Below are positions 54,386 through 63,529 of a DNA stretch of 64,000 nt, in pieces. Each line of letters starts with the position of its first letter. Position 1 is the stretch's first letter. A program made the translations under genes and the position numbers. The notes beneath the pieces are model-generated. The model searched no databases. It had not been told where the DNA came from and saw only the letters and a program-made list of their open reading frames with translations. This DNA comes from Pollutimonas harenae (lineage in GTDB: Bacteria; Pseudomonadota; Gammaproteobacteria; Burkholderiales; Burkholderiaceae_B): assembly GCF_004153685.1 (NCBI RefSeq), contig NZ_SDQD01000002.1, positions 682,001 through 746,000 on the forward strand, given 5' to 3'.

Positions 54386-55149
54386 GCGAAGTATTGCTTG
54401 AGGTGTCGGGTCTGACAATGAGGTTTGGCGGTCTGCTGGCAGTCGACCACGTTGAATTCAATGTGAAGTCTGATGAGGTTTTTGCCATTATTGGCCCTAA
54501 TGGCGCGGGCAAAACCACTGTATTCAATTGTGTTGGCGGTTTTTACAAGCCGACCACCGGAAACATTGTCATGGACGGTAAGCCCATTCAAGGCTTGCCC
54601 AGTCATAAGGTCGCGCAGCATGGACTGGTCCGTACCTTCCAGAACGTCCGCTTGTTCAAGAGCTTGACCGTACTCGAGAATCTGCTGGTGGCGCAGCATA
54701 CTCATATCGAAACCGGCTTGGTGCAGGGTTTGCTGAAAACACCCAGTTTTCGCCGTTCTGAACTAGAGGCGCAAAAGCGGGCCGCTGAATGGCTGGACTT
54801 CATGGGTATACGTGAATATGCCAACCGGGAGGCAGGCAATCTGGCCTACGGTCACCAGCGTCGCCTTGAGATTGCGCGTTGCATGATTACCCAGCCACGT
54901 CTGCTGATGCTTGATGAGCCCGCTGCGGGCCTTAATCCACAAGAAAAACGTGATCTGCAGCAATTGATAGATCTGTTGCGCAAGGAGTTCGGCGTAGCTG
55001 TTCTTCTAATCGAACACGATATGAGCCTGGTCATGGGCGTTTCTGACCGCATTCTTGTCATGGAACACGGTAAACCCATTACCACAGGGTTGCCTGAGGA
55101 TGTTCGTACCGACCCTCGTGTCATCAAAGCTTATCTGGGGGAAGAGTAA
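54382..55149 (+). CDS. livG: Branched-chain amino acid ABC transporter ATP-binding protein LivG
   Basis: A 255-residue ABC ATPase: [16 protein letters not shown], Walker [46 protein letters not shown], signature [14 protein letters not shown] (LivG form), Walker [41 protein letters not shown] 54382 overlaps the livM stop; a longer frame upstream is only livM read in another phase. livF follows directly. Confidence 0.95.
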   Translation: MSEVLLEVSGLTMRFGGLLAVDHVEFNVKSDEVFAIIGPNGAGKTTVFNCVGGFYKPTTGNIVMDGKPIQGLPSHKVAQHGLVRTFQNVRLFKSLTVLENLLVAQHTHIETGLVQGLLKTPSFRRSELEAQKRAAEWLDFMGIREYANREAGNLAYGHQRRLEIARCMITQPRLLMLDEPAAGLNPQEKRDLQQLIDLLRKEFGVAVLLIEHDMSLVMGVSDRILVMEHGKPITTGLPEDVRTDPRVIKAYLGEE

Positions 55150-55851
55150 GTGCTTAAGCTCCAAAACGTACACACCTACTATGGTGCCATTCAAGCGCTT
55201 AATGATGTCTCGGTCGAGGTCAACAAGGGCGAGATCGTTACCCTGATCGGCGCCAATGGCGCGGGCAAGACAACGCTGCTCATGACGGTTTGCGGTTCGC
55301 CGCGCGCCAGCAGTGGCACAGTGACCTTCCTGGATGAAGATATCACCCAGAAGGACACGCACACGATCATGCAGCGCGGCATTGCCATTTCGCCCGAAGG
55401 CCGCCGGGTGTTTCCTGACCTGACGGTAGCCGAAAACCTGAAGATGGGCGGCTTTTTCCTGAAGCGTGACGAAATCGAGGCCGGTCTGAATCACGTATAT
55501 ACTTTGTTTCCTCGCCTAAAAGAGCGCGCGAATCAGCGCGCCGGTACGATGTCGGGTGGTGAGCAGCAGATGCTGGCCATAGGCCGCGCCTTGATGACCA
55601 AGCCGCAATTATTATTGCTGGATGAGCCTACCCTGGGTTTGGCACCTTTGATCATTGCGCAGATTTTCGACATTATTCGCACGATCCGGGAAGAGGGCGT
55701 GACTGTATTCCTGGTTGAGCAAAATGCCAACAAGGCGCTGCAAGTGGCTGATCGTGGCTACGTGCTCGAAACCGGGAAGGTGGTGCTGGCAGATACGGGT
55801 GCGAATTTGCTGCTCAATGATGAGGTGCGAAAGGCGTATCTGGGGGCATAA
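55150..55851 (+). CDS. livF: Branched-chain amino acid ABC transporter ATP-binding protein LivF
   Basis: A 233-residue ABC ATPase, first codon GTG immediately after the livG TAA. LKLQNVHTYYGAIQALNDVSVEV, Walker A GANGAGKTTLLMTVCG, RGIAISPEGRRVFPDLTVAENLKMGGF, signature MSGGEQQMLAIGRALMTKPQLLLLDEPTLGLAPLI and VEQNANKALQVADRGYVLETGKVVL identify LivF. It is the last gene of the liv operon. No strong terminator is seen after it. Confidence 0.95.
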   Translation: MLKLQNVHTYYGAIQALNDVSVEVNKGEIVTLIGANGAGKTTLLMTVCGSPRASSGTVTFLDEDITQKDTHTIMQRGIAISPEGRRVFPDLTVAENLKMGGFFLKRDEIEAGLNHVYTLFPRLKERANQRAGTMSGGEQQMLAIGRALMTKPQLLLLDEPTLGLAPLIIAQIFDIIRTIREEGVTVFLVEQNANKALQVADRGYVLETGKVVLADTGANLLLNDEVRKAYLGA

Positions 55852-55943
55852 GCTGGAGTCTGTTTGCTGGCCATTTCATCGTGCTCTGCTGTTAGAGGGG
55901 CCTTGAGGTGGAACCGGCTACAGCGTGCTTTTTCTTGCGTTTA

Positions 55944-55963
55944 CGTCGTCCAGCTGGACGACG
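55944..55963. repeat. Perfect 20-bp palindrome downstream of livF
   Basis: CGTCGTCCAGCTGGACGACG is fully self-complementary, in the 152-base gap between livF and the convergent GST gene. No T run follows on the plus strand. It could be part of a Rho-dependent end or a binding site. Confidence 0.55.
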
Positions 55964-56003
55964 GGTGAACTCACTCCCTCTGACAGCACCGTGCCTGATT
56001 TGG

Positions 56004-56612
56004 CTACGACAGCCCTTGCGCCTTCAGCGCTGCCTGCACGCCGGGATCTTGCTCCATCCGGTCGTAGAAGGCCCATAGGTTCTTCATGTCGCTAATATCG
56101 ACTTTCTTGGCACGGGTCCAGCGCAGCAGAGTGTACAGATAGGTATCGGCAATGGAGCGTGTGCCGGCAATCCAGTCCTGGCTTTCCAGTTGCTTGTCGG
56201 CTACCGCGAATAGCTGTCGCAGCTTGGCTGATGACTTGGCAATCAGTTCGTTCTGGAATTCCTCGGTGCTGGCCAGAGCCTGGGCACCGAAGATATTGCC
56301 GAAAGTGCGGTGGAGGTCGGCGTTGCAGAGCCCCAGCCAGCGCCGTACTTCAGCACGGCCGCGGGGAGTGTCGGGCATCAACTTGGCTGATGGATTCAAT
56401 TCGGCGATGTACTCGAGGATGGCTGCGCTTTGAGTTAGCACGAAGTCGCCGTCAACCAGGGTGGGCACGGCACCCAAAGGGTTCAGTGCCAGGTACTCCG
56501 GCTGCTTGAGCGCTTCACGGCTGACAAGCTGCAGCTCGTAGGGCTGGCCAGCCCATTCGAAGGCGATGTTCGATGCAAGTGGGCAGGCGCCCGGGAGATA
56601 ATACAGTTTCAT
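56004..56612 (-). CDS. Glutathione S-transferase family protein (beta-like)
   Basis: A 202-residue GST. The N-terminal thioredoxin-like domain MKLYYLPGACPLASNIAFEW has Cys10, the beta-class catalytic position. LNPLGAVPTLVDGDFVLTQSAAILEYIAE (cis-Pro and Glu/Ser glutathione contacts) follows, and the C-terminal helical domain has SIADTYLYTLLRWTRAKKVDI (N-capping Asp). Substrate unknown; members conjugate or reduce electrophiles. It is a single gene on the minus strand, just downstream of an S9 peptidase gene. Confidence 0.9.
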   Translation of the reverse strand: MKLYYLPGACPLASNIAFEWAGQPYELQLVSREALKQPEYLALNPLGAVPTLVDGDFVLTQSAAILEYIAELNPSAKLMPDTPRGRAEVRRWLGLCNADLHRTFGNIFGAQALASTEEFQNELIAKSSAKLRQLFAVADKQLESQDWIAGTRSIADTYLYTLLRWTRAKKVDISDMKNLWAFYDRMEQDPGVQAALKAQGLS

Positions 56613-56632
56613 GAGGATGCTTCCTAATTAGC

Positions 56633-58489
56633 CTATTCGGCGGATGACGGATTCAAATGCTGCGCAAGAAATGCTTCCATGCGTTCATAAAATTCAAATT
56701 TGTTTTCATCGTTATGGAAACCGTGGCCTTCGTTGTCCTTGACCATATACTCAACTTCGACGCTACGGGCCTGCAGGGCAGCTACCATTTGGTCGCTTTC
56801 GTCTTTGTTGACTCGGGGATCGTGCGCTCCCTGGGCAATGAATAAGGGCGTAACAATACGATCGGCATTGAGTGCGGGAGACGTAGCCACCAGTCGCTCG
56901 CGATCGGTGTCGGGGTTGCCCACCATACTGTGCATTTTGGTGAGCATGGGCTTCCAGTAGGGCGGTATGGTGTTCATGAATGTGAGCAGATTCGATACGC
57001 CTACATAGTCTACTGCGGCTGCGTACAGGTCGGGGGTATAAGTGATGCCAGCCAAAGTGGCATAGCCGCCGTAGCTGCCGCCATAGATGGCAATGCGCCT
57101 GGGGTCGGCAATGCCCTGTGCCACCAGCCATTGCACCCCGTCGGTAATGTCGTCCTGCATGGCCAGGCCCCACTGGCCGAAGCTGGCCTCCCAGAACTCA
57201 CGGCCATAACCGGTGGAGCCGCGAAAGTTCATTTGCAGGACGCAATACCCACGATTGGCAAGAAATTGCGTTTCGGGATTGAAGCCCCAGCCGTCGCGGG
57301 CCCAGGGTCCTCCGTGGGGATTAATGATGCACGGCAGATTTTTGGCCTCGCGCCCGACGGGCAAAGTCAGATAGCCATGTATGGTCAGGCCGTCACGCGA
57401 TGGATAGCTGATGGCCTGCACGGGTGCCATATCGTGTTCGTCTAGAACAGGGTTGATATCGGCAAGCTTGTCCAGTGTATTGCGGGCTGCATCGTAAATA
57501 TGGCGGCTACCAGGTGTGCGATCGTTATAGGCAGCGACGATGAACTTGTTCTCGTCGCGCGTGCTGCTTTGGAAAGTGACATCGTAGCCTTCAAGCATGG
57601 CACTAACGCATGCATGGCGTTCGGCACTGATCTTGTCGAAGAAGTGATATTGAGGCTTGTCGGACTGGTAGACGGCAGCTGTCAGCACTTGGCGCAGCCG
57701 CGAGTACCCGGCGCCGTCCAGATCATTTCCAGTGGCGCTGAATATGAACTCTTCGTTGTCGGGATCATCCGGATGGATGATAACGAGGGCCAGATAGTTG
57801 CGTCCGCGATTGCTTAGCGCGTACATGGCGCGGTTGTCGGGAGTAAAGAATTGAGGGACTACGCTGGTGCGGAAGTCGGTAGTGATAATGGGTTGGAATT
57901 CGTCGGCTTCGGTGTCACGGTAGAGAAGGGTGGTGTGCAAGCCGTCGCTGGCAATGCCGGCCCGCACATGACCTTTGTGGTCAGTCTGCCAGCCGATGAT
58001 GTTGCCAGGGTTTTCGGCGACCAGCGTCAATTGACCGCTGCGGATATTCGCCCGGTATACATCGAAGACTTCGGGATTGCGCCCGTTGTGGCTGATCAGA
58101 ATATGATCGGGGTCATCTTCCAGATCGTCTTCGATGCTGGCGCGTACCCCGGGAAATGGTGTCAGGTCGGTAAGTGTGCCGCTCTTCACGTCTACGGTCA
58201 GTACATGAAAATTTTCATCGCCCTTGAAGTCTTTTTCATAAATGATGGTGTCTGAGCCTTTCCAGAAATACTGCGCAATATCGCGTTCGGTTTCTTTGGT
58301 TAGCTGGCGTATGGCGCCGGTAGGCGTGCTGCCGTCAAGTGCTTGAACACAAACATTCATGCGGGCAGCCTGCCCGTCTATGCTGACCGGCTCCATGAAT
58401 CCCAGCATGGCACCGTCATCGGATAAACGGAAAAAACCGCGCTCGGGATTACGGAAAAAGTCCTGGACAGCATATTTCTTTAACGTCAT
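56633..58489 (-). CDS. S9 family prolyl oligopeptidase/acylaminoacyl-peptidase-like protein
   Basis: A 618-residue protein: an N-terminal beta-propeller of about 360 residues, then an alpha/beta hydrolase domain. The oxyanion region NPHGGPWARDGWGFNPETQFLANRGYCVLQMNFRGSTGYG and the nucleophile elbow GGSYGGYATLAG with Ser472 are clear; Asp557 (GAHDPRV) and His589 (NEGHGF) complete the triad. No signal peptide, so cytoplasmic. ATG 58489 is where family sequence begins (GAGG upstream). Substrates are likely short or N-acylated peptides. The gene is divergent from the hydroxyacid dehydrogenase gene. Confidence 0.88.
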   Translation of the reverse strand: MTLKKYAVQDFFRNPERGFFRLSDDGAMLGFMEPVSIDGQAARMNVCVQALDGSTPTGAIRQLTKETERDIAQYFWKGSDTIIYEKDFKGDENFHVLTVDVKSGTLTDLTPFPGVRASIEDDLEDDPDHILISHNGRNPEVFDVYRANIRSGQLTLVAENPGNIIGWQTDHKGHVRAGIASDGLHTTLLYRDTEADEFQPIITTDFRTSVVPQFFTPDNRAMYALSNRGRNYLALVIIHPDDPDNEEFIFSATGNDLDGAGYSRLRQVLTAAVYQSDKPQYHFFDKISAERHACVSAMLEGYDVTFQSSTRDENKFIVAAYNDRTPGSRHIYDAARNTLDKLADINPVLDEHDMAPVQAISYPSRDGLTIHGYLTLPVGREAKNLPCIINPHGGPWARDGWGFNPETQFLANRGYCVLQMNFRGSTGYGREFWEASFGQWGLAMQDDITDGVQWLVAQGIADPRRIAIYGGSYGGYATLAGITYTPDLYAAAVDYVGVSNLLTFMNTIPPYWKPMLTKMHSMVGNPDTDRERLVATSPALNADRIVTPLFIAQGAHDPRVNKDESDQMVAALQARSVEVEYMVKDNEGHGFHNDENKFEFYERMEAFLAQHLNPSSAE

Positions 58490-58644
58490 AAGGGGAAGCC
58501 TCAAGTTTAGTGCGGTACGCTGGTTGACGATTGCTTGTGCAATACGCATTTCCCATTACTATATCGGATTATTATCCAGCCTCCGCCGCATGCAAAGGTG
58601 AGCGGCTGCGCTTCATTGCTGTCAATCAATCCACGGGGTACTCA

Positions 58645-59622
58645 ATGGCCACTCAAGCTCTACAAGTTGTTTTCCTTGATCGCGACACCATTTCTCCCGA
58701 GACCATTATCCGGCCATTTTCTTTTGATCACGAGCTGACGGTCTACGACCGTACCAGCATCGAGCAGGTTGCCGGGCGGATCGCCAATGCCGATATCGTC
58801 ATTACGAATAAGGTGCCGCTGCGCCGGGAAGCATTGGCGGGCGCCACGCGCTTGAAAATGATCGCGGTGGCCGCTACGGGAACCGACAATATCGACCTTG
58901 CCACGTGCGCTGAAAAAAATGTGGTGGTGTCCAATATTCGTGGCTATGCCGTCAATACCGTACCTGAGCATACTTTTGCCCTGATATTCGCCTTACGCCG
59001 CAGTATTGTTGCCTACCGGGAGTCGGTCAAGGAGGGACGCTGGCAGCAATCGCAGCAATTTTGCTATTTTGACTATCCCATCAAGGATTTGGCCGGCTCA
59101 ACCCTGGGCATCATCGGAGAAGGTGTGCTGGGACAGTCGGTGGCCACCATAGGCCGGGCTCTGGGCATGCGCGTGCTCTTCGCCGCACGCAAGGGCGGCC
59201 AGAAGCAGGGCAGCTTGTATACGCCGTTCGAACAGTTTTTGGAGCAAAGTGATGTCATTACTTTGCATTGTCCGCTAAATGAGCAGACCCGCGACTTGAT
59301 CGGTGATGCCGAGTTTGCCCTGATGAAACGCAAACCGCTGCTGATCAATACCGCTCGTGGTGGCTTGGTCAACGATGACGCTTTGGTCAGGGCCATGCGT
59401 TCCGGCCAACTCGGAGGGGCCGGCTTCGACGTGACAACCCCAGAGCCAGCACCCGATGATCACCCTCTGGTTCAGTTACTGGATTTACCTAATTTCATCC
59501 TTACGCCGCATGTGGCCTGGGCCAGCCAGGAAGCCATACAGGGCTTGGCAGACCAGCTTATCGATAATATCGACGCCTTTCATCAAGGGCAGCCACGCAA
59601 TGTCGTTGGTGCTCGTAAATAA
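58645..59622 (+). CDS. D-2-hydroxyacid dehydrogenase (glycerate/hydroxypyruvate reductase type)
   Basis: A 325-residue NAD(P)-dependent 2-hydroxyacid dehydrogenase. Nucleotide motif LGIIGEGVLGQSVA, catalytic Arg in LINTARGGLVND, Glu in TTPEPAPDDHPL and His in ILTPHVAWASQEA, with VAATGTDNIDLATC and RGYAVNTVPEHTFALIFAL. It resembles HprA. ATG 58645 has GGGG upstream; the longer frame overlaps the S9 peptidase start. The next gene encodes glycerate kinase, so hydroxypyruvate to D-glycerate is the most likely reaction. Confidence 0.88.
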   Translation: MATQALQVVFLDRDTISPETIIRPFSFDHELTVYDRTSIEQVAGRIANADIVITNKVPLRREALAGATRLKMIAVAATGTDNIDLATCAEKNVVVSNIRGYAVNTVPEHTFALIFALRRSIVAYRESVKEGRWQQSQQFCYFDYPIKDLAGSTLGIIGEGVLGQSVATIGRALGMRVLFAARKGGQKQGSLYTPFEQFLEQSDVITLHCPLNEQTRDLIGDAEFALMKRKPLLINTARGGLVNDDALVRAMRSGQLGGAGFDVTTPEPAPDDHPLVQLLDLPNFILTPHVAWASQEAIQGLADQLIDNIDAFHQGQPRNVVGARK

Positions 59623-59675
59623 ACGAATGGTTTCCGGCGGTATAGCCGTTTCGCGATTTAAATAAGGTTGTGTCC

Positions 59676-60821
59676 ATGCGTATAGTCGTCGCACCTGATT
59701 CATTTAAGGAATGCCTGAGTGCAATGGAAGTTGCCAAGGCGATTGCAGCCGGTGTGCAGCAAGTGCTGGCTCAGGCCGATGTTGTTTGCATACCCATGGC
59801 TGATGGCGGCGAAGGTTCTCTTGACGCCGTGCTGGCAGCCACCGGAGGCCAACAAAAGAAACTGCTTGTGCACAATGCCAACGGCCAGCCGTGTAAGGCC
59901 AGCTGGGGTTGGCTGGGCGAGGGCAGGGCCTTTATCGAAATGGCGTCGGCAGCGGGGCTTGAGCAAATTCCGCCTTCTGAGCGCAAGCCGCTGCAGGCCA
60001 CCAGCTATGGGGTGGGGCAGCTCATTCAGGCAGCTGTAAATGCAGGTGCGCGGCATATCGTGCTGGGTCTGGGAGGCAGCGCCACCAACGATGGCGGTGC
60101 CGGTCTGCTGCAGGCTTTGGGCGTACGCTTGCTCGATGCTCAGGGCCAGGATCTGCCGGGAGGTGGTGCCGCTTTGCAACAGCTCGATCGCATCGTGCTT
60201 GACGGTATCGATCCCAGCCTGCGCGAAGTACAGTTCGAAATTGCAGTCGATGTCGATAATCCACTATGCGGGCCGCGCGGTGCCTCTGCTATCTTCGGCC
60301 CTCAAAAAGGTGCGACGCCCGAAGATGTGGCCACGCTGGATGCGGCCCTGACGCATTTTGCCGACGTTTGTACCCGTCAGTTCGGCCAAGACAACCGCAA
60401 TATATCGGGTATGGGCGCCGCCGGTGGCCTGGGTTTTGCCGTGAAAACCTGCTTCCAGGCCAGTTTCAGACCTGGTGTGGATCTGGTGGCAGAACTTTCC
60501 GGCCTCGAGGAGGCGCTGGAAGGCGCTGAGCTGGTCTTTACGGGTGAAGGGCGCATGGATGCGCAAACCTTGCTGGGTAAGACGCCTGCTGGCGTGGCGC
60601 GCTGTGCCAGCAGGCGTGGCATTCCGGTCATTGCCCTGGCGGGCTCCCTGGGCGACGGCTACGAGGCCCTCTACGAAGTGGGGATTACCGCCGCCTTCAG
60701 CCTGGCGCCAGGTCCGATTTCTCTGGAGCAGGCTTATGCGCAAGCGGGTGAATACCTGCGTCAGCGTGCCAGTGATTGCACGCGGGCCTGGCTGGCAGGC
60801 GCAAAGGCCTCTTTAAGATAA
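59676..60821 (+). CDS. Glycerate kinase
   Basis: A 381-residue type I (GlxK/GarK) glycerate kinase. MRIVVAPDSFKECLSAMEVAKAIAAGV, CIPMADGGEGSLDAVLAATGG, FIEMASAAGLEQIP, YGVGQLIQAAVNAGARHIVLGLGGSATNDGGAGLLQALG and VDVDNPLCGPRGASAIFGPQKGA are the family signatures; FTGEGRMDAQTLLGKTPAGVA lies toward the C-terminus. It converts D-glycerate to 2-phosphoglycerate. ATG 59676 follows AAGG. It lies 53 bases after the hydroxyacid dehydrogenase. Its 3' end overlaps the convergent LysR gene by 61 bases. Confidence 0.94.
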   Translation: MRIVVAPDSFKECLSAMEVAKAIAAGVQQVLAQADVVCIPMADGGEGSLDAVLAATGGQQKKLLVHNANGQPCKASWGWLGEGRAFIEMASAAGLEQIPPSERKPLQATSYGVGQLIQAAVNAGARHIVLGLGGSATNDGGAGLLQALGVRLLDAQGQDLPGGGAALQQLDRIVLDGIDPSLREVQFEIAVDVDNPLCGPRGASAIFGPQKGATPEDVATLDAALTHFADVCTRQFGQDNRNISGMGAAGGLGFAVKTCFQASFRPGVDLVAELSGLEEALEGAELVFTGEGRMDAQTLLGKTPAGVARCASRRGIPVIALAGSLGDGYEALYEVGITAAFSLAPGPISLEQAYAQAGEYLRQRASDCTRAWLAGAKASLR

Positions 60822-61714
60822 TCAACAAAGGCACGTACCGCTCGGGGCACATAGGCACTGTAGGGTCTGATTGCATAGATGGCGTCACCAAACACGCCTA
60901 CCGGCTTCCAGCCGGGCAGCAAGTGCACCAGGTGGCCGGCATCAACCTCGGTTTGCGCCGTAAAGTCGGGCAGCATGGCAATGCCCTGGCCAGCCAATAC
61001 CAGTTCTCGAAGTGCCTCGCTGTTATTGGCGCAAAAATTGCCTTGCACCTCGACGCTATGCCGTTCGCTTTCACGTCTGACGGGTGCAAAACTCCAGGCT
61101 GGCGACGCGGCTGAGCGCAGGTAATACAGGCAGTTATGGCCTGTCAGGTCCTGGGGCCGCCTGGGGCTCCCATGTGCCTGCAGGTAGGTGGGTGCAGCCA
61201 CCAGCAGCGTGCTGGATGCCTGCAAGAGCCAGGCAACATGGGTATCAGGAACATGGCTGGTATGACGGATGGCCAGGTCAAAACCTTCCCGGGCCAGCGA
61301 GCTGACATGATCCGACAACTCGATTTCCATCCGGACATCAGGATGGCTATGCAGAAAGTCGTTGATCAAGGGCATGATTTTTTGCCGCCCCAGGGCAACT
61401 GGCATGGTGACTCGAACCACACCACGAGGCGTACTGGCCAGGTCGCGTATGCTGTCGAAACCCTGCTCGATATCGGTAAATGCCTTACGTGTGCTGTTCA
61501 CTAGAGCCTCGCCAGCCTCGGTAAGTCGCACACTGCGCGTGGTGCGCTGCACCAGCGCCACCCCCGAGACTTGTTCCAGCTCGGCAATACGCAAGCTGAC
61601 CGCGCCCTTGCTGACGCCCAGACGCCGGGCAGCGGCGGTATAGCTGCCTGTGGTGCCCAGCATACCCAGCCAATAAATGTGCGACCACATCAATTCGTTT
61701 TTTTGTTCCTTCAT
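60761..61714 (-). CDS. LysR-family transcriptional regulator
   Basis: A 317-residue LysR protein of the CrgA/AaeR-like group: WLGMLGTTGSYTAAARRLGVSKGAVSLRIAELEQVSGVALVQRTTRSVRLTEAG (HTH), then GVVRVTMPVALGRQKIMPLINDFLHSHPDVRMEIELSD. ATG 61714 is the likely start; another in-frame ATG lies at 61750. It is divergent from mmsA with a near-palindrome between them, so mmsA is the likely target. Its stop end overlaps the glycerate kinase gene by 61 bases on the opposite strand. Confidence 0.88.
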   Translation of the reverse strand: MKEQKNELMWSHIYWLGMLGTTGSYTAAARRLGVSKGAVSLRIAELEQVSGVALVQRTTRSVRLTEAGEALVNSTRKAFTDIEQGFDSIRDLASTPRGVVRVTMPVALGRQKIMPLINDFLHSHPDVRMEIELSDHVSSLAREGFDLAIRHTSHVPDTHVAWLLQASSTLLVAAPTYLQAHGSPRRPQDLTGHNCLYYLRSAASPAWSFAPVRRESERHSVEVQGNFCANNSEALRELVLAGQGIAMLPDFTAQTEVDAGHLVHLLPGWKPVGVFGDAIYAIRPYSAYVPRAVRAFVDYLKEAFAPASQARVQSLAR

Positions 61715-61772
61715 GACGACATTCTCGGGCGGTGAGTGTTCAGACTGCAAAACTGCAGATCCTGTTTACTCT

Positions 61773-61794
61773 ATTGTCTAATAAATTAAACAAT
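61773..61794. promoter_or_regulatory. Candidate LysR operator between the LysR gene and mmsA
   Basis: A 22-bp AT-rich near-palindrome with 9 of 11 symmetric pairs (outer arms ATTGT/ACAAT, inner TAAT/ATTA). It sits 59 bases upstream of the LysR ATG and 80 upstream of mmsA, the usual LysR operator position, and has the T-N11-A form. Confidence 0.55.
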
Positions 61795-61873
61795 GTATCC
61801 AGGAATAAGATCTTGTTGATCAAGTGCTGCCTCCCTATACTTTTGACATCCGCATTCCAGACAGGAGATCTCC

Positions 61874-63421
61874 ATGAAAGACCAGAACCAGCCGGCCGGA
61901 ACACTCAGCACGCAGGCTCCCTACACCGACAGCAGTGATGTCATCAACTTTATCAATGGGCAAGCCAAGACCAGCAGTGGCAGCCGCAAGCAAGACGTGT
62001 TCAATCCGTCTACCGGCAAGGTCGCGCGCCAGGTTGTATTGTCGACACTGGATGACCTGAATGCCGCCGTTGCCGCAGCCAAAGCCGCTGCGCCCGCCTG
62101 GGCCGACACGCCGCCGGTCAAGCGTGCCCGCATCATGAATAAATTTTTGGGCCTGATGAATCAGCATACCGATCAGCTGGCAGCCATGATCACAGCCGAG
62201 CACGGTAAGGTCTTTACCGACGCCCAAGGTGAAGTCGCTCGCGGTATTGATGTGATTGAGTTCGCCTGCGGCATCCCCCAGCTATTGAAAGGCGACTACA
62301 CCGAGCAGGTCGCGAATGGGATCGATAACTGGACCATGCGCCAGCCATTAGGCGTTGTGGCGGGCATCACGCCGTTCAACTTTCCCTGCATGGTGCCATG
62401 CTGGATGTTTCCGATGGCCATTGCCGCCGGTAATGCCTTTATTTTGAAGCCCAGCGAACGCGACCCCAGTGTATCGCTGCTGATGGCAGACTTATTCAAG
62501 CAGGCAGGTTTGCCTGACGGCATATTCAGTGTGGTGCAGGGTGACAAAATCGTGGTCGACGGCTTGCTTGAGCACCCCGACGTCGCGGCAGTGAGCTTTG
62601 TCGGTTCGACCCCAATTGCCCAGTATATTTACGAGCGGGGTGCGCACTTCGGCAAGCGTGTTCAGGCACTCGGCGGTGCCAAGAATCACATGATCATCAT
62701 GCCCGATGCCGATATCGAGCGTACGGTAGATGCTCTGGTCGGCGCCGCCTATGGTTCGGCTGGCGAGCGCTGCATGGCTATTTCAGTAGCGGTGCTGGTG
62801 GGTGACGTTGGTAAGAAGATAATGCCTGCACTGAAAGAGCGTGCAACCACGCTGAAAATCAAGGATGGCATGCATCTAGATGCCGAAATGGGTCCGGTGG
62901 TGACAGCGGAAGCCCTGAAGCGCATCGAGGGCTATATCGCCCTGGGTGTGGAAGAAGGTGCCGACTTGCTGGTCGATGGACGGGGTTATAAGGTCGAAGG
63001 CCATGATCAAGGTTTTTATGTTGGTGGCACGCTGTTTGATAATGTGACTCCCGAGATGCGCATCTACAAGGAAGAGATCTTTGGGCCGGTACTGGCTTGC
63101 GTGCATGTTCCCGACCTGGGCGCCGCGGTCGACCTGATCAATCGTCACGAATTCGGCAATGGCGTATCGTGCTTTACCAGCGACGGTCACACCGCCCGCG
63201 AGTTTGCGCGCCGCATACAGGTAGGCATGGTTGGCGTGAATGTACCGATTCCCGTGCCCATGTCGTGGCATGGCTTTGGCGGCTGGAAGCGCAGCCTGTT
63301 CGGCGATACGCATTCATACGGCGAAGAGGGCGTGCGCTTCTACACCAAGCAGAAGTCCATCATGCAGCGCTGGCCCCAGAACATCAGCAAAGGCAACGAG
63401 TTCGTCATGCCCACCATGTAA
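61874..63421 (+). CDS. mmsA: CoA-acylating methylmalonate-semialdehyde dehydrogenase
   Basis: A 515-residue aldehyde dehydrogenase of the MMSDH type. [64 protein letters not shown] (Asn169), [15 protein letters not shown] (lacking the Glu base of other ALDHs, as MMSDH does), and catalytic Cys300 in [39 protein letters not shown] near the end is typical. It makes propionyl-CoA or acetyl-CoA from (methyl)malonate semialdehyde, in valine, beta-alanine or inositol breakdown. AGGAG precedes the ATG. No mmsB is adjacent. Confidence 0.93.
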   Translation: MKDQNQPAGTLSTQAPYTDSSDVINFINGQAKTSSGSRKQDVFNPSTGKVARQVVLSTLDDLNAAVAAAKAAAPAWADTPPVKRARIMNKFLGLMNQHTDQLAAMITAEHGKVFTDAQGEVARGIDVIEFACGIPQLLKGDYTEQVANGIDNWTMRQPLGVVAGITPFNFPCMVPCWMFPMAIAAGNAFILKPSERDPSVSLLMADLFKQAGLPDGIFSVVQGDKIVVDGLLEHPDVAAVSFVGSTPIAQYIYERGAHFGKRVQALGGAKNHMIIMPDADIERTVDALVGAAYGSAGERCMAISVAVLVGDVGKKIMPALKERATTLKIKDGMHLDAEMGPVVTAEALKRIEGYIALGVEEGADLLVDGRGYKVEGHDQGFYVGGTLFDNVTPEMRIYKEEIFGPVLACVHVPDLGAAVDLINRHEFGNGVSCFTSDGHTAREFARRIQVGMVGVNVPIPVPMSWHGFGGWKRSLFGDTHSYGEEGVRFYTKQKSIMQRWPQNISKGNEFVMPTM

Positions 63422-63458
63422 CGCACTTCGTAAAGTAGTAAAGTTGAAGATGTGCGCT

Positions 63459-63490
63459 ATGCCCTGTTCGGGTTTATCCGTTCAGGGCAT
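63459..63490 (+). other. Inverted repeat after mmsA
   Basis: Arms ATGCCCTG (63459-63466) and CAGGGCAT (63483-63490), with an inner CGG/CCG pair, form a stable hairpin 37 bases after the mmsA stop. No T run follows, so it is a possible mRNA 3'-end structure. Confidence 0.45.
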
Positions 63491-63529
63491 GGTGCCGCGA
63501 CACTTCTTCAATACTCCAGAGAGCACTGC

